Part shown: piece by piece, positions 16,047-24,516 of the stretch
Layout: every line of letters starts with the position of its first letter
How positions within the stretch are numbered: the first letter of the stretch is position 1
Origin: Rhodospirillaceae bacterium
GTDB lineage: Bacteria > Pseudomonadota > Alphaproteobacteria > Kiloniellales > DSM-21159
DNA length: 64,000 bases
Direction of reading: 5' to 3'
Assembly: GCA_006969625.1 (NCBI GenBank)
Contig: CP030885.1
Span: forward strand, 4,041,430-4,105,429
The notes under the pieces: generated by a model
The model's database searches: none
What the model was told of the DNA's origin: nothing
The model's input: the letters and a program-made list of their open reading frames with translations, nothing else
Position numbers and translations under genes: made by a program

Positions 16047-17468
16047 GTGAGTCTGCCCAGCGATCCCGCGCTTTTCAGCGCCCAAGAGCTGCTGCGCGCC
16101 TACGCCGAGAGGTCCCTGTCCCCGGTCGAAGCGCTGGACGCCGTCCTGGCCCGCGTGGCGCGGCTCGACGGCACACTGAACGCCTTTTGCCATCTCGACC
16201 CGGACGCTGCGCAGACGGCCGCCCGTGCCTCCGAGGCGCGCTGGCAGGCGGGCCGGCCGGAGGGCCGTCTCGACGGCGTGCCGACCACGGTGAAGGATGT
16301 CATTATCGCCAAGGGCTGGCCGACGCGCCGCGGCTCGAAGCTCTTCGCCGAGGCCGCGCCGGACAGCGAGGATGCACCCTCCGTCGCGCGCCTGCGCGAG
16401 CACAATGCGGTGCTGTTCGGCAAGACCACGACGCCGGAGTTCGGCTGGAAGGGCGTGACCGACAGTGCGCTGACCGGCATCACGCGCAACCCCTGGGACC
16501 CGGCGAAGACGCCCGGCGGATCCAGCGGCGGCGCCGCTGCGGCCGCCGCCACCGGCATGGGTGCGCTTCACGTGGGCACTGACGGCGGCGGGTCGATCCG
16601 CATTCCCTGCGGCTTCACCGGCCTTCCCGGCCTCAAGCAGAGCTTCGGTCGGGTGCCGGCCTATCCCCTGAGCCCCTACGGGACCGTCGCCCACGTCGGC
16701 CCGATGGCCCGCACCGTCGGCGACAGCGCGCTGATGCTGACGGTGATCGCCGAACCGGACCTGCGCGACCCCTACGCCCTGCCTTACGACGGCGCCGACT
16801 ACGCCCAAGGTCTCGACGTGGGCGTCGCCGGCCTGCGCATTTGCTACAGCCCGACCTTCGGCCCGCGCGCAGTCGACCCGGAGATCGCTGCGGCGCTGGA
16901 CGCGGCTGCCGCGCTGTTCCAGGACCTCGGCGCGACGGTGGAACAACCGGATCTGGAGGTACCCGATACGGCTGCAGCCTTCCGCTTGCTCTGGTTCTCC
17001 GGCGCGGCCAACCTGTTTCGCCGCTTCACCGCCGAACAGCAGGCGCTGATCGACCCGGGCCTGCGCGCGGTCGCCGCCGAAGGCGCCGAGGCGAGCGCCA
17101 ACGATCTGTTCGACGCAACGGCGGCGCGCGAAGGCTTCACCGTCTGGATGAACCGCCTGCACCAGGACTACGACCTGCTGCTGCTGCCATGCCTGCCGCT
17201 GGTCGCCTTCGAGGCGGGGCACGAGGTGCCGCCGGGCTCCGGCCTCGGCCGCTGGACCGAGTGGTCGCCCTACTCCACCCCCTTCAACCTGACCGGCCAG
17301 CCGGCGATCAGCCTCCCGGCCGGCCTCAACGCCGCCGGCCTGCCGATGGCGATCCAGCTCGTCGGCCCGCGCTTCGCCGATGCTCTGGTGCTGCGCGCCG
17401 CCGCCGCCTACGAGCGCGCCAGGCCGACCGCGCTGCCGGCCATGGCGACGGACACCGTGCCGGCATGA
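16047..17468 (+). CDS. Amidase (amidase-signature family), first gene of a three-gene operon
   Basis: A 473-residue amidase. Lys is in GVPTTVKDVIIAKGWPTRRG, the cis-Ser in TPGGSSGGAAAAAATG and the nucleophile Ser in GTDGGGSIRIPCGFTG. The C-terminal half has NLTGQPAISLPAGLNAAGLP, a typical family end. I chose GTG at 16047, preceded by GGGAGAAG, because the upstream in-frame ATG (15963) has no ribosome site. Its last codon overlaps the start of a gamma-glutamyltransferase gene (ATGA). Both enzymes cleave amide bonds, so they may act in turn on one substrate; which one is unknown. Confidence 0.85.
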   Translation: MSLPSDPALFSAQELLRAYAERSLSPVEALDAVLARVARLDGTLNAFCHLDPDAAQTAARASEARWQAGRPEGRLDGVPTTVKDVIIAKGWPTRRGSKLFAEAAPDSEDAPSVARLREHNAVLFGKTTTPEFGWKGVTDSALTGITRNPWDPAKTPGGSSGGAAAAAATGMGALHVGTDGGGSIRIPCGFTGLPGLKQSFGRVPAYPLSPYGTVAHVGPMARTVGDSALMLTVIAEPDLRDPYALPYDGADYAQGLDVGVAGLRICYSPTFGPRAVDPEIAAALDAAAALFQDLGATVEQPDLEVPDTAAAFRLLWFSGAANLFRRFTAEQQALIDPGLRAVAAEGAEASANDLFDATAAREGFTVWMNRLHQDYDLLLLPCLPLVAFEAGHEVPPGSGLGRWTEWSPYSTPFNLTGQPAISLPAGLNAAGLPMAIQLVGPRFADALVLRAAAAYERARPTALPAMATDTVPA

Positions 17469-19042
17469 CGGCGGGCGCCGTCGCTGCGGGCCATCCGCTG
17501 ACCGCGGAGGCGGCGCTGGAGGCGCTGGATGCCGGCGGCACGGCGGCCGACGCCGCGATCGCCGCCGCGGCTGCCGCCTGCGTCGTCGAGCCGGTGCTGG
17601 CCTCGCTCGGCGGCGGCGGCTTCTGCCTCTGGGTGCCGGCCGAGGGCAGGCCCTGCGTCTACGATTTCTTCGTCGACACCCCGCGCCATCCCAGGCCCGA
17701 GGCGGAACTCGAGTTCCATGCCGCCGAGTGCGATTTCGGGACCGCCACCCAGGTCTTTCACATCGGTCTCGGCGCTGTGGCGGCGCCCGGCATGATGGCC
17801 GGGCTGGACGTCCTGCAGCGCGACCTCGCCCGCCTGCCGCTTGCGCGGTTGGTACAGCCGGCCGCGCGCTTCGCCCGCGAGGGTATGACGCTGTCGGACC
17901 TACAGGGTTACATCTTCGGCGTCGTCGAGCCGATCCTGGCCGACTCCGCCGAGGTGGACGCGCTGTTCCGGGGCCCGGACGGTGCACGGCTGAGCCCCGG
18001 GGACCGGTTCCACCAGCCCGTCTTGGCGGACACGCTGGAGTGGTTCGGCCGGGAAGGGCCGCGACCCTTCGCCGAAGGACCGCCCGCCCGCACCCTGCTG
18101 GAATTGATGCACGCGGGCGGGCACCTGCGGGCCGAGGACTTGGCGGGCTACGCCGTGCAGCGTCGCACGCCGCTGCACCGCCACCATGCCGGGACCGAGA
18201 TCCTGACCATGCCGCTGCCCTCGTCCGGCGGCGTGCTGATCGGCTTTGCGCTGGATCTCGCCGAGCATCTGGCGGCCGAGGCGCACGGCAGCCCCGACCA
18301 CCTTGCCGGCCTGGCGCGGGTCATGCGGCTAACCGACCGTGCACGCCGGGACAGCGGCCTGGGCGCCGCCACCGGCGAGGCGGAGGAGGCCGCCGCGCTC
18401 GCCCGCCTCGCGGACCCGGCCGCCTTGCGCACCTACGCCAGCGAGGTCGCGCGCGAGATCTCCGGCGCACCCCAAGTGGCGCGCGGGACCACTCACATCT
18501 CGGTGGTCGATCGCCGCGGCAACCTCGCCGCCGTCAGCCTTTCGAACGGCGAGGGCTGCGGGCGCCTGTGGCCCGGCACGGGCATCCACCTCAACAACAT
18601 GCTCGGCGAGGAAGATCTCAACCCCCGCGGCTTCCACCGTTGGCCGCCCGGCGTGCGCATGGGCTCGATGATGGCGCCGACCGCGGCCACCCTGCCGGAC
18701 GGGCGCCGCATCGCCCTCGGCTCCGGCGGCTCCAACAGGCTGCGCAGCGCCATCCTGCAGGTCCTGCTCAATCTCACCGACTTTCACATGACGCTGGCCG
18801 AGGCCGTAGTCGCGCCGCGGCTGCACGTCGAGCGCGGAAGCGCCGACGTCGAGCCCGGCTACGCGCCGGCCGCCCTCGAGTCGCTGGCCGGCGAAGTGGC
18901 CCAGCTGACGGTCTGGGAGGGATCCAACCTTTTCTTCGGCGGCGTACATGCCGTCGAGCGCAGCCGGCACGGCCGCCTGCAGGCGTTCGGCGACGCCCGC
19001 CGCGGCGGCGTCGGCCGGGTCGCCGCCCCGGCCACAGCCTGA
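17465..19042 (+). CDS. Gamma-glutamyltransferase family protein, no signal peptide
   Basis: A 525-residue Ntn-hydrolase of the gamma-glutamyltranspeptidase family. The N-terminus (GGTAADAAIAAAAAACVVEP, SLGGGGFCLWV) is typical, and the nucleophile is Thr342 in ARGTTHISVVD, where the precursor would cleave itself into two subunits. Further motifs are LNNMLGEEDLN and SGGSNRLRSAILQVLLN. Classical periplasmic GGTs have a signal peptide; this one starts almost at the domain and is probably cytoplasmic. Some such paralogues are acylases or oxamate-type hydrolases, so gamma-glutamyl specificity is not certain. It is coupled to the amidase before it and the thioesterase after it (TGATG). Confidence 0.85.
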   Translation: MTAGAVAAGHPLTAEAALEALDAGGTAADAAIAAAAAACVVEPVLASLGGGGFCLWVPAEGRPCVYDFFVDTPRHPRPEAELEFHAAECDFGTATQVFHIGLGAVAAPGMMAGLDVLQRDLARLPLARLVQPAARFAREGMTLSDLQGYIFGVVEPILADSAEVDALFRGPDGARLSPGDRFHQPVLADTLEWFGREGPRPFAEGPPARTLLELMHAGGHLRAEDLAGYAVQRRTPLHRHHAGTEILTMPLPSSGGVLIGFALDLAEHLAAEAHGSPDHLAGLARVMRLTDRARRDSGLGAATGEAEEAAALARLADPAALRTYASEVAREISGAPQVARGTTHISVVDRRGNLAAVSLSNGEGCGRLWPGTGIHLNNMLGEEDLNPRGFHRWPPGVRMGSMMAPTAATLPDGRRIALGSGGSNRLRSAILQVLLNLTDFHMTLAEAVVAPRLHVERGSADVEPGYAPAALESLAGEVAQLTVWEGSNLFFGGVHAVERSRHGRLQAFGDARRGGVGRVAAPATA

Positions 19043-19767
19043 TGCCACCGCACCGCGCCGCCTTCCGCGTGCGCGTCTACGAAGCGGGGCCCGGCGGCGT
19101 CGCTGGCCCGCCGGTGGTCGCCAACTACCTGCAGCAAAGCGCCGCCGAGCATGCCGACATGCTGAACGTCGGCGCTGCGCCGATGGCAGCCGAGGGTCTG
19201 GCCTGGATCCTGACCCGCCTGAGGCTGCGCATGGAGCGCTGGCCGCTGCTCGGCGAGGCTGTGGCCCTGGAGACCTGGCCTGCGTCGCTGGACAAGCGCT
19301 TCGCCCTGCGCGCCTGGCGCCTGCACGATGCCGAGGCCGCACCGCTCGGCGTCGCCGTGGCCCACTGGGCGGTCTTCGATTTCGCCCGCCGGCGCCTGGC
19401 GCCGCTGCCGGCCTGGCTGGTCGAGCGGGTTCAGCCGGGCGCGCCGCCGCCGCTGGGCTTGGCGGCCCACGGCCTGGCCTCGCCGCCGGGCGAGGCACCC
19501 AGCGTGCGCCTGACCCCGCGCAAGGCCGAGCTCGACGTCAACGCGCACGTGAACAATGCCCACCTGCTGGGCTGGCTGCTGGAGCCGCTGGCCCTGGAGC
19601 CGGAGCGGCGGCTGGTCGAACTGGACGCCGCCTTCCGCAGCGAAGTGCGCGTCGGCGACACGGTCGAGAGCCGCGCTGCCGCCGAGCCGGGCGGCCTCTG
19701 GCGCCACGCCATCGCTCGGGCCGGCACGCCCGGCGACCTGGTGCGTGCGGTCACCCGCTGGGCGTGA
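19042..19767 (+). CDS. Acyl-ACP thioesterase-like double-hotdog protein
   Basis: A 241-residue protein with two hotdog halves as in FatA/FatB-type acyl-ACP thioesterases. The first half holds EHADMLNVGAAPMAAEGLAW and ILTRLRLRMERWPLLGEAVA. The second holds LDVNAHVNNAHLLGWLLEPL, in which DVNaHVNN is the family's active-site strand. It probably hydrolyses an acyl thioester in the cytoplasm. The ATG overlaps the GGT stop, so the three genes 16047-19767 form one transcript. The link between a thioesterase and two amide hydrolases is unexplained. Confidence 0.8.
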   Translation: MPPHRAAFRVRVYEAGPGGVAGPPVVANYLQQSAAEHADMLNVGAAPMAAEGLAWILTRLRLRMERWPLLGEAVALETWPASLDKRFALRAWRLHDAEAAPLGVAVAHWAVFDFARRRLAPLPAWLVERVQPGAPPPLGLAAHGLASPPGEAPSVRLTPRKAELDVNAHVNNAHLLGWLLEPLALEPERRLVELDAAFRSEVRVGDTVESRAAAEPGGLWRHAIARAGTPGDLVRAVTRWA

Positions 19768-19785
19768 TCCGGTGCGGTGGAGGCG

Positions 19786-20307
19786 CTACGCGGCCTCCTC
19801 CTTCTTCTTGTTGATGTAGGCCTGGGAACAGTGGGCTTCGCAGTAGGGCTTGCCGGGCACCGACTTCGCGCCGCAGAAGTGGAAGTCGGGGTCGCCCGGG
19901 TCGCCGATCGGCCAGGCGCAGCTCTGGCTGCCTGCCGCCTTGCGGCTGGCGCGTCCGGGCGCGTGACTGCGCGCCGTGGGTCGGCTGACGCTCTCGCCGG
20001 CGAAGGGCGAACTGCTGACCGCCTTCCCGGCCGAGGGCGTGGCTGTCGTGGTCGCGCTGTCGGCCAGCAGCGGCGAGGAGGTCGCGGCACGCGCGGCGGC
20101 CTGGCGCTGGGCGGCGGCCGGGCGGCGGCGCGTCGTCGAGGCGCCGCCCCGCTTGATCGGCGAGGGCCGGGCCGAGAGCTGCAGGCGGTGCGCCTTGCCG
20201 ACGACGGCATTCTTCGATACGCCCAGCTTCTTGCCGATCTCGGAGGCCGAGTGACCCGCGTCCCACAGACGTTTCAGTTCGTCGATACGCTCCGGCGTCC
20301 AACTCAT
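19786..20307 (-). CDS. gcrA: Cell-cycle regulator GcrA
   Basis: A 173-residue GcrA, the alphaproteobacterial sigma70-associated activator that acts at promoters with CcrM-methylated GANTC sites. The N-terminal helix-turn-helix is plain: MSWTPERIDELKRLWDAGHS, then IGKKLGVSKNAVVGKAHRLQ. A long Ala/Ser/Thr linker follows (about 55-125). The C-terminal sigma-binding module has CAWPIGDPGDPDFHFCG, then PYCEAHCSQAYI. The ATG at 20307 is preceded by GTAGGAGA; the frame opens further upstream without such a site. Three GANTC motifs lie 70-105 bases upstream. Confidence 0.93.
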   Translation of the reverse strand: MSWTPERIDELKRLWDAGHSASEIGKKLGVSKNAVVGKAHRLQLSARPSPIKRGGASTTRRRPAAAQRQAAARAATSSPLLADSATTTATPSAGKAVSSSPFAGESVSRPTARSHAPGRASRKAAGSQSCAWPIGDPGDPDFHFCGAKSVPGKPYCEAHCSQAYINKKKEEAA

Positions 20308-20376
20308 CGCCCGTCTCCTACCACCCAGATTTCGCGTGCCGCCAGGCAAAGACCACAATATCCGGTAGGCTTGAGG

Positions 20377-20412
20377 GAGTCGAGCGTTTGCGAATCGCTC
20401 TCCCCGCGAATC
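20377..20412. promoter_or_regulatory. Cluster of three GANTC (CcrM) sites upstream of gcrA
   Basis: GAGTC (20377-20381), GAATC (20392-20396) and GAATC (20408-20412) lie within 36 bases in the divergent gap between gcrA and the SAM hydrolase gene. One GANTC is expected about every 256 bases in random DNA. Methylation-dependent control of gcrA is known in Caulobacter, so a similar loop is plausible here. Confidence 0.55.
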
Positions 20413-20549
20413 CTGTGGACAAGGCTCGGGTGAGCCACCGGGCCTCTCGGGATCGGCGTGCCGGCCGGTGCGCCTCTTGTTCCGGCCGCAGCGAAGGGCT
20501 ACACGGGCGCCTTTGCGCTCGCCCGCCCGGACCCACCGACCGCCCGCCG

Positions 20550-21281
20550 ATGATCCTCCTGTTCACCGATTTCGGTCATGCCGGCCCCTACGTCGGCGAG
20601 ATGCATGCCGTACTGGCCGGTGCCGCCCCGGAGGTGTCGGCGATCGACCTGATGCACGACGCGCCCCGCTTCGACCCGCGGGCCGCCGCCTACCTGCTGG
20701 CGGCGCTGGCCGAGCGGGCGCCGGCCGGCAGCGTGTTCCTGGCCGTGGTCGACCCCGGCGTCGGCACGGCGCGGGCGCCGCTGGTCGTCCAGGCCGGCGG
20801 TCACAGCTTCGTCGGGCCCGACAACGGGCTGCTGTCTCTCGTGGCGCGCCGCGCCCCGCCGGCCTCGGCCTGGGAGATCGCCTGGCGTCCGGAACGCCTG
20901 TCCAGCAGCTTCCACGGCCGCGACCTCTTCGCCCCTATCGCGGCGATGCTGGCGAAGGGATGCGTCCCCGAGGTGCGCCCGCGCGAGCTGTCGTCACTGG
21001 TCGGCGCCGACTGGCCGGACAGCCTGGCCGAGACAGTCTATATCGATGCCTACGGCAACGCCATGACCGGATTGCCGGCGGACAAGCTGTCGCCGAAGAC
21101 CCGGTTGACGGTCGGCCGGCACGCGCTGCGCCGGGCAGAGACTTTCGGCGCGGTCGCGCCGGGCGAGCCCTTCTGGTACGAGAACGCCTGCGGCCTCGCC
21201 GAGATCGCGGTCAACCAGGGATCGGCCGCTGCCAGCCTGGGGCTCGAGGTCGGCAGCCCGATCGGCGTGACAGGCCCCTGA
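20550..21281 (+). CDS. S-adenosylmethionine hydrolase (adenosine-forming), DUF62 family
   Basis: A 243-residue protein of the SAM hydroxide adenosyltransferase/fluorinase superfamily, which splits SAM to adenosine and methionine using water. Hallmarks are the start MILLFTDFGHAGPYVGEM, then DLMHDAPRFDPRAAAYLLAA, VVDPGVGTAR, FVGPDNGLLS and FHGRDLFAPIAA, followed by the small C-terminal barrel (YIDAYGNAMTGLP). The halide loop of the fluorinases is absent, so hydrolysis is expected. It is cytoplasmic, 26 bases ahead of a queuosine precursor transporter gene and divergent from gcrA. The ATG at 20550 has no strong ribosome site. Confidence 0.85.
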   Translation: MILLFTDFGHAGPYVGEMHAVLAGAAPEVSAIDLMHDAPRFDPRAAAYLLAALAERAPAGSVFLAVVDPGVGTARAPLVVQAGGHSFVGPDNGLLSLVARRAPPASAWEIAWRPERLSSSFHGRDLFAPIAAMLAKGCVPEVRPRELSSLVGADWPDSLAETVYIDAYGNAMTGLPADKLSPKTRLTVGRHALRRAETFGAVAPGEPFWYENACGLAEIAVNQGSAAASLGLEVGSPIGVTGP

Positions 21282-21307
21282 CGGACGCGCCGAGGTAGGA
21301 CACACGG

Positions 21308-21868
21308 ATGGACGACATGCGGCTTCACGAAACGGTGCTGCGCGGGATCGCGCTCGGCGTGGCGGCAATGGTGGTGGTGGTCACCGCCTCCAACATCCTG
21401 GTGCAGTATCCGATCAACGACTGGATCACCTGGGGTGCCTTCACCTACCCGATCGCCTTCCTGGTGACCGACCTGACCAACCGCGCGCTCGGCCCGGCGC
21501 GCGCCCGCTGGGTGGTCTATGTCGGCTTCGCGCTCGCCGTGATCCTCTCGATCGTGCTGGCCGACGTGCGCATCGCGCTGGCCAGCGGCACCGCCTTCCT
21601 GGTGGCTCAGTTGCTCGACGTGACCATTTTCGACCGGCTGCGGCGGGCACCCTGGTGGCAGGCGCCGCTCGCCTCCTCGGTGCTCGGCTCGGTCACCGAC
21701 ACGGCGCTGTTCTTCAGCCTAGCTTTCGCCGGCACCGGCCTGCCCTGGATCACCTGGGCGGTCGGCGACCTGGCGGTCAAGCTGGCGATGGCGCTGGCGC
21801 TGCTGATCCCCTTCCGCGCCCTGATGGGCTTCGTTCCGGCGCTGCGGGCGCGCGAGAGCCGGGCCTGA
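21308..21868 (+). CDS. yhhQ: Queuosine precursor transporter (YhhQ/QPTR family)
   Basis: A 186-residue inner-membrane protein with about six hydrophobic segments. TYPIAFLVTDLTNRALGP is the family signature of YhhQ, which imports 7-cyano- or 7-deazaguanine precursors for queuosine in tRNA. Later parts such as VAQLLDVTIFDRLRR, LGSVTDTALFFSLAF and WAVGDLAVKLAMALALLIPF also match. It probably shares a transcript with the SAM hydrolase. No queuosine synthesis gene is in the window, so whether the cell depends on salvage cannot be judged. Confidence 0.88.
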   Translation: MDDMRLHETVLRGIALGVAAMVVVVTASNILVQYPINDWITWGAFTYPIAFLVTDLTNRALGPARARWVVYVGFALAVILSIVLADVRIALASGTAFLVAQLLDVTIFDRLRRAPWWQAPLASSVLGSVTDTALFFSLAFAGTGLPWITWAVGDLAVKLAMALALLIPFRALMGFVPALRARESRA

Positions 21869-21879
21869 AAGGCCGGCCC

Positions 21880-22194
21880 CTACTCCTCCAGGCTGCGGAT
21901 GTAGGCCACCAGGTCGTCGATCTGGTGCTCCGGCAGTTGCAGGGCCGGCATCTGCGGGTGCGGCTCGTAGATGAAGCCGCGGATGCGCTCGTCGCCGATG
22001 CCCGGTGTGTTGGCGATGGCATGGAAGGTCGGCACCGCGTCGCTGCCAACGCCGCCATCGACCACATGGCACATGCTGCAGGCCTCCTGCGCCAGCGCGC
22101 GGCCCCGCTCCACCGCCAAGGGGTCGGCGGCCTGGGCCGCTGCGCTTGCGGCCAGGACGACGAGGACGGGAAGCAGCCAGCGGCCGATGGGCAT
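21880..22194 (-). CDS. Small periplasmic c-type cytochrome
   Basis: A 104-residue exported cytochrome c. The signal peptide is about 1-22 (LLPVLVVLAASAAAQA), the haem motif is CSMCH (about 39-43) and the likely axial Met lies in EPHPQMPALQLPE. The C-terminal helix (QIDDLVAYIRSLEE) is the standard end of class I cytochromes. It is a single-haem electron carrier with no obvious partner. It lies 12 bases after a small exported protein gene and faces the queuosine transporter gene tail to tail. Confidence 0.85.
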   Translation of the reverse strand: MPIGRWLLPVLVVLAASAAAQAADPLAVERGRALAQEACSMCHVVDGGVGSDAVPTFHAIANTPGIGDERIRGFIYEPHPQMPALQLPEHQIDDLVAYIRSLEE

Positions 22195-22206
22195 CTCGAT
22201 CTCTCC

Positions 22207-22503
22207 TCAACAGGTACGTTCGTCGCCCGACGTGGCGCATTCGCGCAGATCGAAGACTTCCGCCGGCGATATCCGGGTAGCGTCGAAGGCGCGCCGGTCT
22301 TCGCAATGGGCGCGCGCGGCGATGATCTCGCGTCCGTTCTGCCGCACGACACTGATCTGCGAGTAGAAGGCGACGGTGCAGCCCTCCTCGGCGGCGAGCT
22401 GACGGGTCAGCTTGGTTTGCCAGCCCGGTTCGGCGGCGGACACCGGTCCCGCGGCGGCCAGGATCAGCATTGCGGCGGCGGTCGCATAGGCTCGGCTTCG
22501 CAT
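22207..22503 (-). CDS. Small exported protein, unknown function
   Basis: A 98-residue product with a signal peptide (about 1-23, MRSRAYATAAAMLILAAAGP). The mature part of some 75 residues contains EEGCTVAFYSQISVVRQNGR, then IIAARAHCEDRRAFDATR and ends SGDERTC. Four Cys in the mature part suggest disulfides in the periplasm. The family is not recognised. I preferred the ATG at 22503 over one 21 bases upstream because the signal peptide then begins directly. It is upstream of the cytochrome c gene and probably co-transcribed. Confidence 0.65.
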   Translation of the reverse strand: MRSRAYATAAAMLILAAAGPVSAAEPGWQTKLTRQLAAEEGCTVAFYSQISVVRQNGREIIAARAHCEDRRAFDATRISPAEVFDLRECATSGDERTC

Positions 22504-22629
22504 GCCGACAGTATCGCCCGTCACGGCGCGCTTGCAAATCCGGCGATGAAGGCGTCACCGCGTTTATCCACCGGACAGCGGGCCGCGCCGCCTTGCCCCG
22601 GCCGGCGATCCGGTTCACAAGCGAGAACG

Positions 22630-24510
22630 ATGAGCGATGCTTCCGCCCGATTCGCCTGCGCGGCCCCACCCGCCGACCACCCCTTCGAGGATCCGCGCCG
22701 GGCCCTGCGCGAGGTCTTCGGGCACGAGGACTTCCGCGGCCTGCAGGAGCAGGCGGTGGCGACCCTGCTGGCCGGTCGCGACGCGCTGATCGTCGCCCCG
22801 ACCGGCTTCGGCAAGTCCGCCTGCTACCAGGTGCCGGCTCTCTGCCGGGCCGGCACGGCGATCGTGGTTTCGCCGCTGATCGCGCTGATGGCCGACCAGG
22901 TCGCGCAGCTCCGCGAGGCCGGCGTGGCCGCAGACATGCTGAACTCCAGCCTGCCGGACGAGGCCCGCCGCAGCGTCCTGCAGCGCCTGCGCAGCGGGCG
23001 CACGCGCCTGCTTTACGTCGCCCCAGAGCGCCTGCTGATGGGCGGCACGCTGGAGCTGCTGCGCAGTCTCGAGATATCGCTGATCGCTATCGACGAAGCG
23101 CACTGCGTCTCGCAGTGGGGTCACGACTTCCGGCCCGAATACCGCCGCCTGTCGCTCCTGGCAGAGGCCTTCCCAGGCGTGCCGCGCATCGCCCTGACCG
23201 CGACCGCCGACGCGCAGACCCGCAGCGACATCCTGGAGCAGCTCCGCCTGGCCGAGGCCGAGGTGCTGATCGGCGGCTTCGACCGCCCCAACGTGCGCTG
23301 GAGCTTCGCGGAAAAGCGCGAGCCGCTGCGCCAGCTCGACCGCTTCCTGGCAACCCGGCCCCGCGATTCCTCCGGCATCGTCTACGTCGGGTCGCGCAAG
23401 AAGGCCGACCAGACCGCCGAGCGTCTGGCCGGCATGGGCTATGCCGCCGAGAGCTACCATGCCGGACTGGAGCCGGAATTGCGCGCCGCGCGCCAAGCGC
23501 GATTCCTGCGCGAGGAGGGGCGCATCGTCGTCGCCACCGTCGCCTTCGGCATGGGCATCGACAAGCCGGACGTGCGCTGGGTGGTGCATTTGGATCTGCC
23601 GCGCTCGCTGGAGGCTTGGTACCAGGAGGTCGGGCGTGCCGGCCGCGACGGCCTGCCGAGCGAGACGCTGACGCTGTTCGGCCCGAACGACGTCAGCTTC
23701 GCCCGCCGCATGATCGAGCAGTCGGACGCGCCGGAGGCGGTCAAGCGGGTCGAACGCCTGAAGCTGGAGCGACTGGTCGGCGTTGCCGAGGGAACCGGCT
23801 GCCGCCGCCTGGCGGTCCTGGAATACTTCGGCGAGCGTGCCGGCGCGCCCGCGGAGCCGTGTGGCAACTGCGATGCCTGCCTGGAGCCGCAGGAAGAGAT
23901 CGACGGAACCGAGACGGCACGGATGGCGCTCTCCGCCGTCTACCGCACCGGCCAGGTCTTCGGCGCCGCCCACCTTGTCGAGGTGCTGCGCGGCACGGCA
24001 AGCGAGAAGGTCACCCGCAACGGCCACGACCGCCTGCCGGTCTTCGGCGTCGGCGCCGGGCGCAGCGAGGCCGAGTGGCGCTCGATCCTGCGCCAATTGA
24101 CCAGCCACGGGCTCTTGGAGGTGGACCTGGAAGGCCACGGCGGCCTGCGCCTCGGCCCGGCCGAGCGGGTGCGACCGGTGCTGCGCGGCGAGCAGGCCGT
24201 GTCGCTGCGCCGCCCGAAAGCCGATCCGATCGCGCGCGGCGCCCGTGCCAAGCCGCGTGCGGCGGCGGCAACCGCGGAGATGTCGGGCCGCGACCAGGCG
24301 CTGTTCGAGGCCCTCAAGGCGAAGCGGCGCGCCCTGGCGGAGACCGCCGGCGTGCCGCCATACGTGGTCTTCCACGACCGCACCCTGGTCGAGATGGCGC
24401 AGCTTCGCCCCGGCTCGCGCGCCGCCTTCGCCGAGCTTCCGGGAGTCGGCCGCAGCAAGCTCGACAAGTACGCCGAGGCCTTCCTGGAGGTGATCGCCGC
24501 CGCCGACTGA
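22630..24510 (+). CDS. recQ: ATP-dependent DNA helicase RecQ
   Basis: A 626-residue 3'-5' DNA helicase for recombination and fork repair. The Q-motif region has FRGLQEQAVATLLAG. Helicase domain 1 has VAPTGFGKSACYQVP (Walker A) and IDEAHCVSQWGHDFRPEY (DEAH and aromatic loop). Domain 2 has VATVAFGMGIDKPDVRWVVH and EVGRAGRDG. The zinc module has Cys in GTGCRR, PCGNCDAC. A winged helix follows, with an HRDC domain at the end (DQALFEALKAKRRALAE to SKLDKYAEAFLEVI). It is full length for the family, and a partial purine-rich site precedes the ATG. It appears to be a single transcription unit. Confidence 0.95.
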   Translation: MSDASARFACAAPPADHPFEDPRRALREVFGHEDFRGLQEQAVATLLAGRDALIVAPTGFGKSACYQVPALCRAGTAIVVSPLIALMADQVAQLREAGVAADMLNSSLPDEARRSVLQRLRSGRTRLLYVAPERLLMGGTLELLRSLEISLIAIDEAHCVSQWGHDFRPEYRRLSLLAEAFPGVPRIALTATADAQTRSDILEQLRLAEAEVLIGGFDRPNVRWSFAEKREPLRQLDRFLATRPRDSSGIVYVGSRKKADQTAERLAGMGYAAESYHAGLEPELRAARQARFLREEGRIVVATVAFGMGIDKPDVRWVVHLDLPRSLEAWYQEVGRAGRDGLPSETLTLFGPNDVSFARRMIEQSDAPEAVKRVERLKLERLVGVAEGTGCRRLAVLEYFGERAGAPAEPCGNCDACLEPQEEIDGTETARMALSAVYRTGQVFGAAHLVEVLRGTASEKVTRNGHDRLPVFGVGAGRSEAEWRSILRQLTSHGLLEVDLEGHGGLRLGPAERVRPVLRGEQAVSLRRPKADPIARGARAKPRAAAATAEMSGRDQALFEALKAKRRALAETAGVPPYVVFHDRTLVEMAQLRPGSRAAFAELPGVGRSKLDKYAEAFLEVIAAAD

Positions 24511-24516
24511 AGGCGC

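Noticed and set aside
16047-17468. GatA of a Gln-tRNA amidotransferase
   Set aside because: No gatB or gatC nearby and the operon partners are a GGT and a thioesterase; a free amidase fits better.
20550-21281. Fluorinase or chlorinase
   Set aside because: Same superfamily, but the halide-pocket insertion is not visible and the water-using hydrolase signature is complete.
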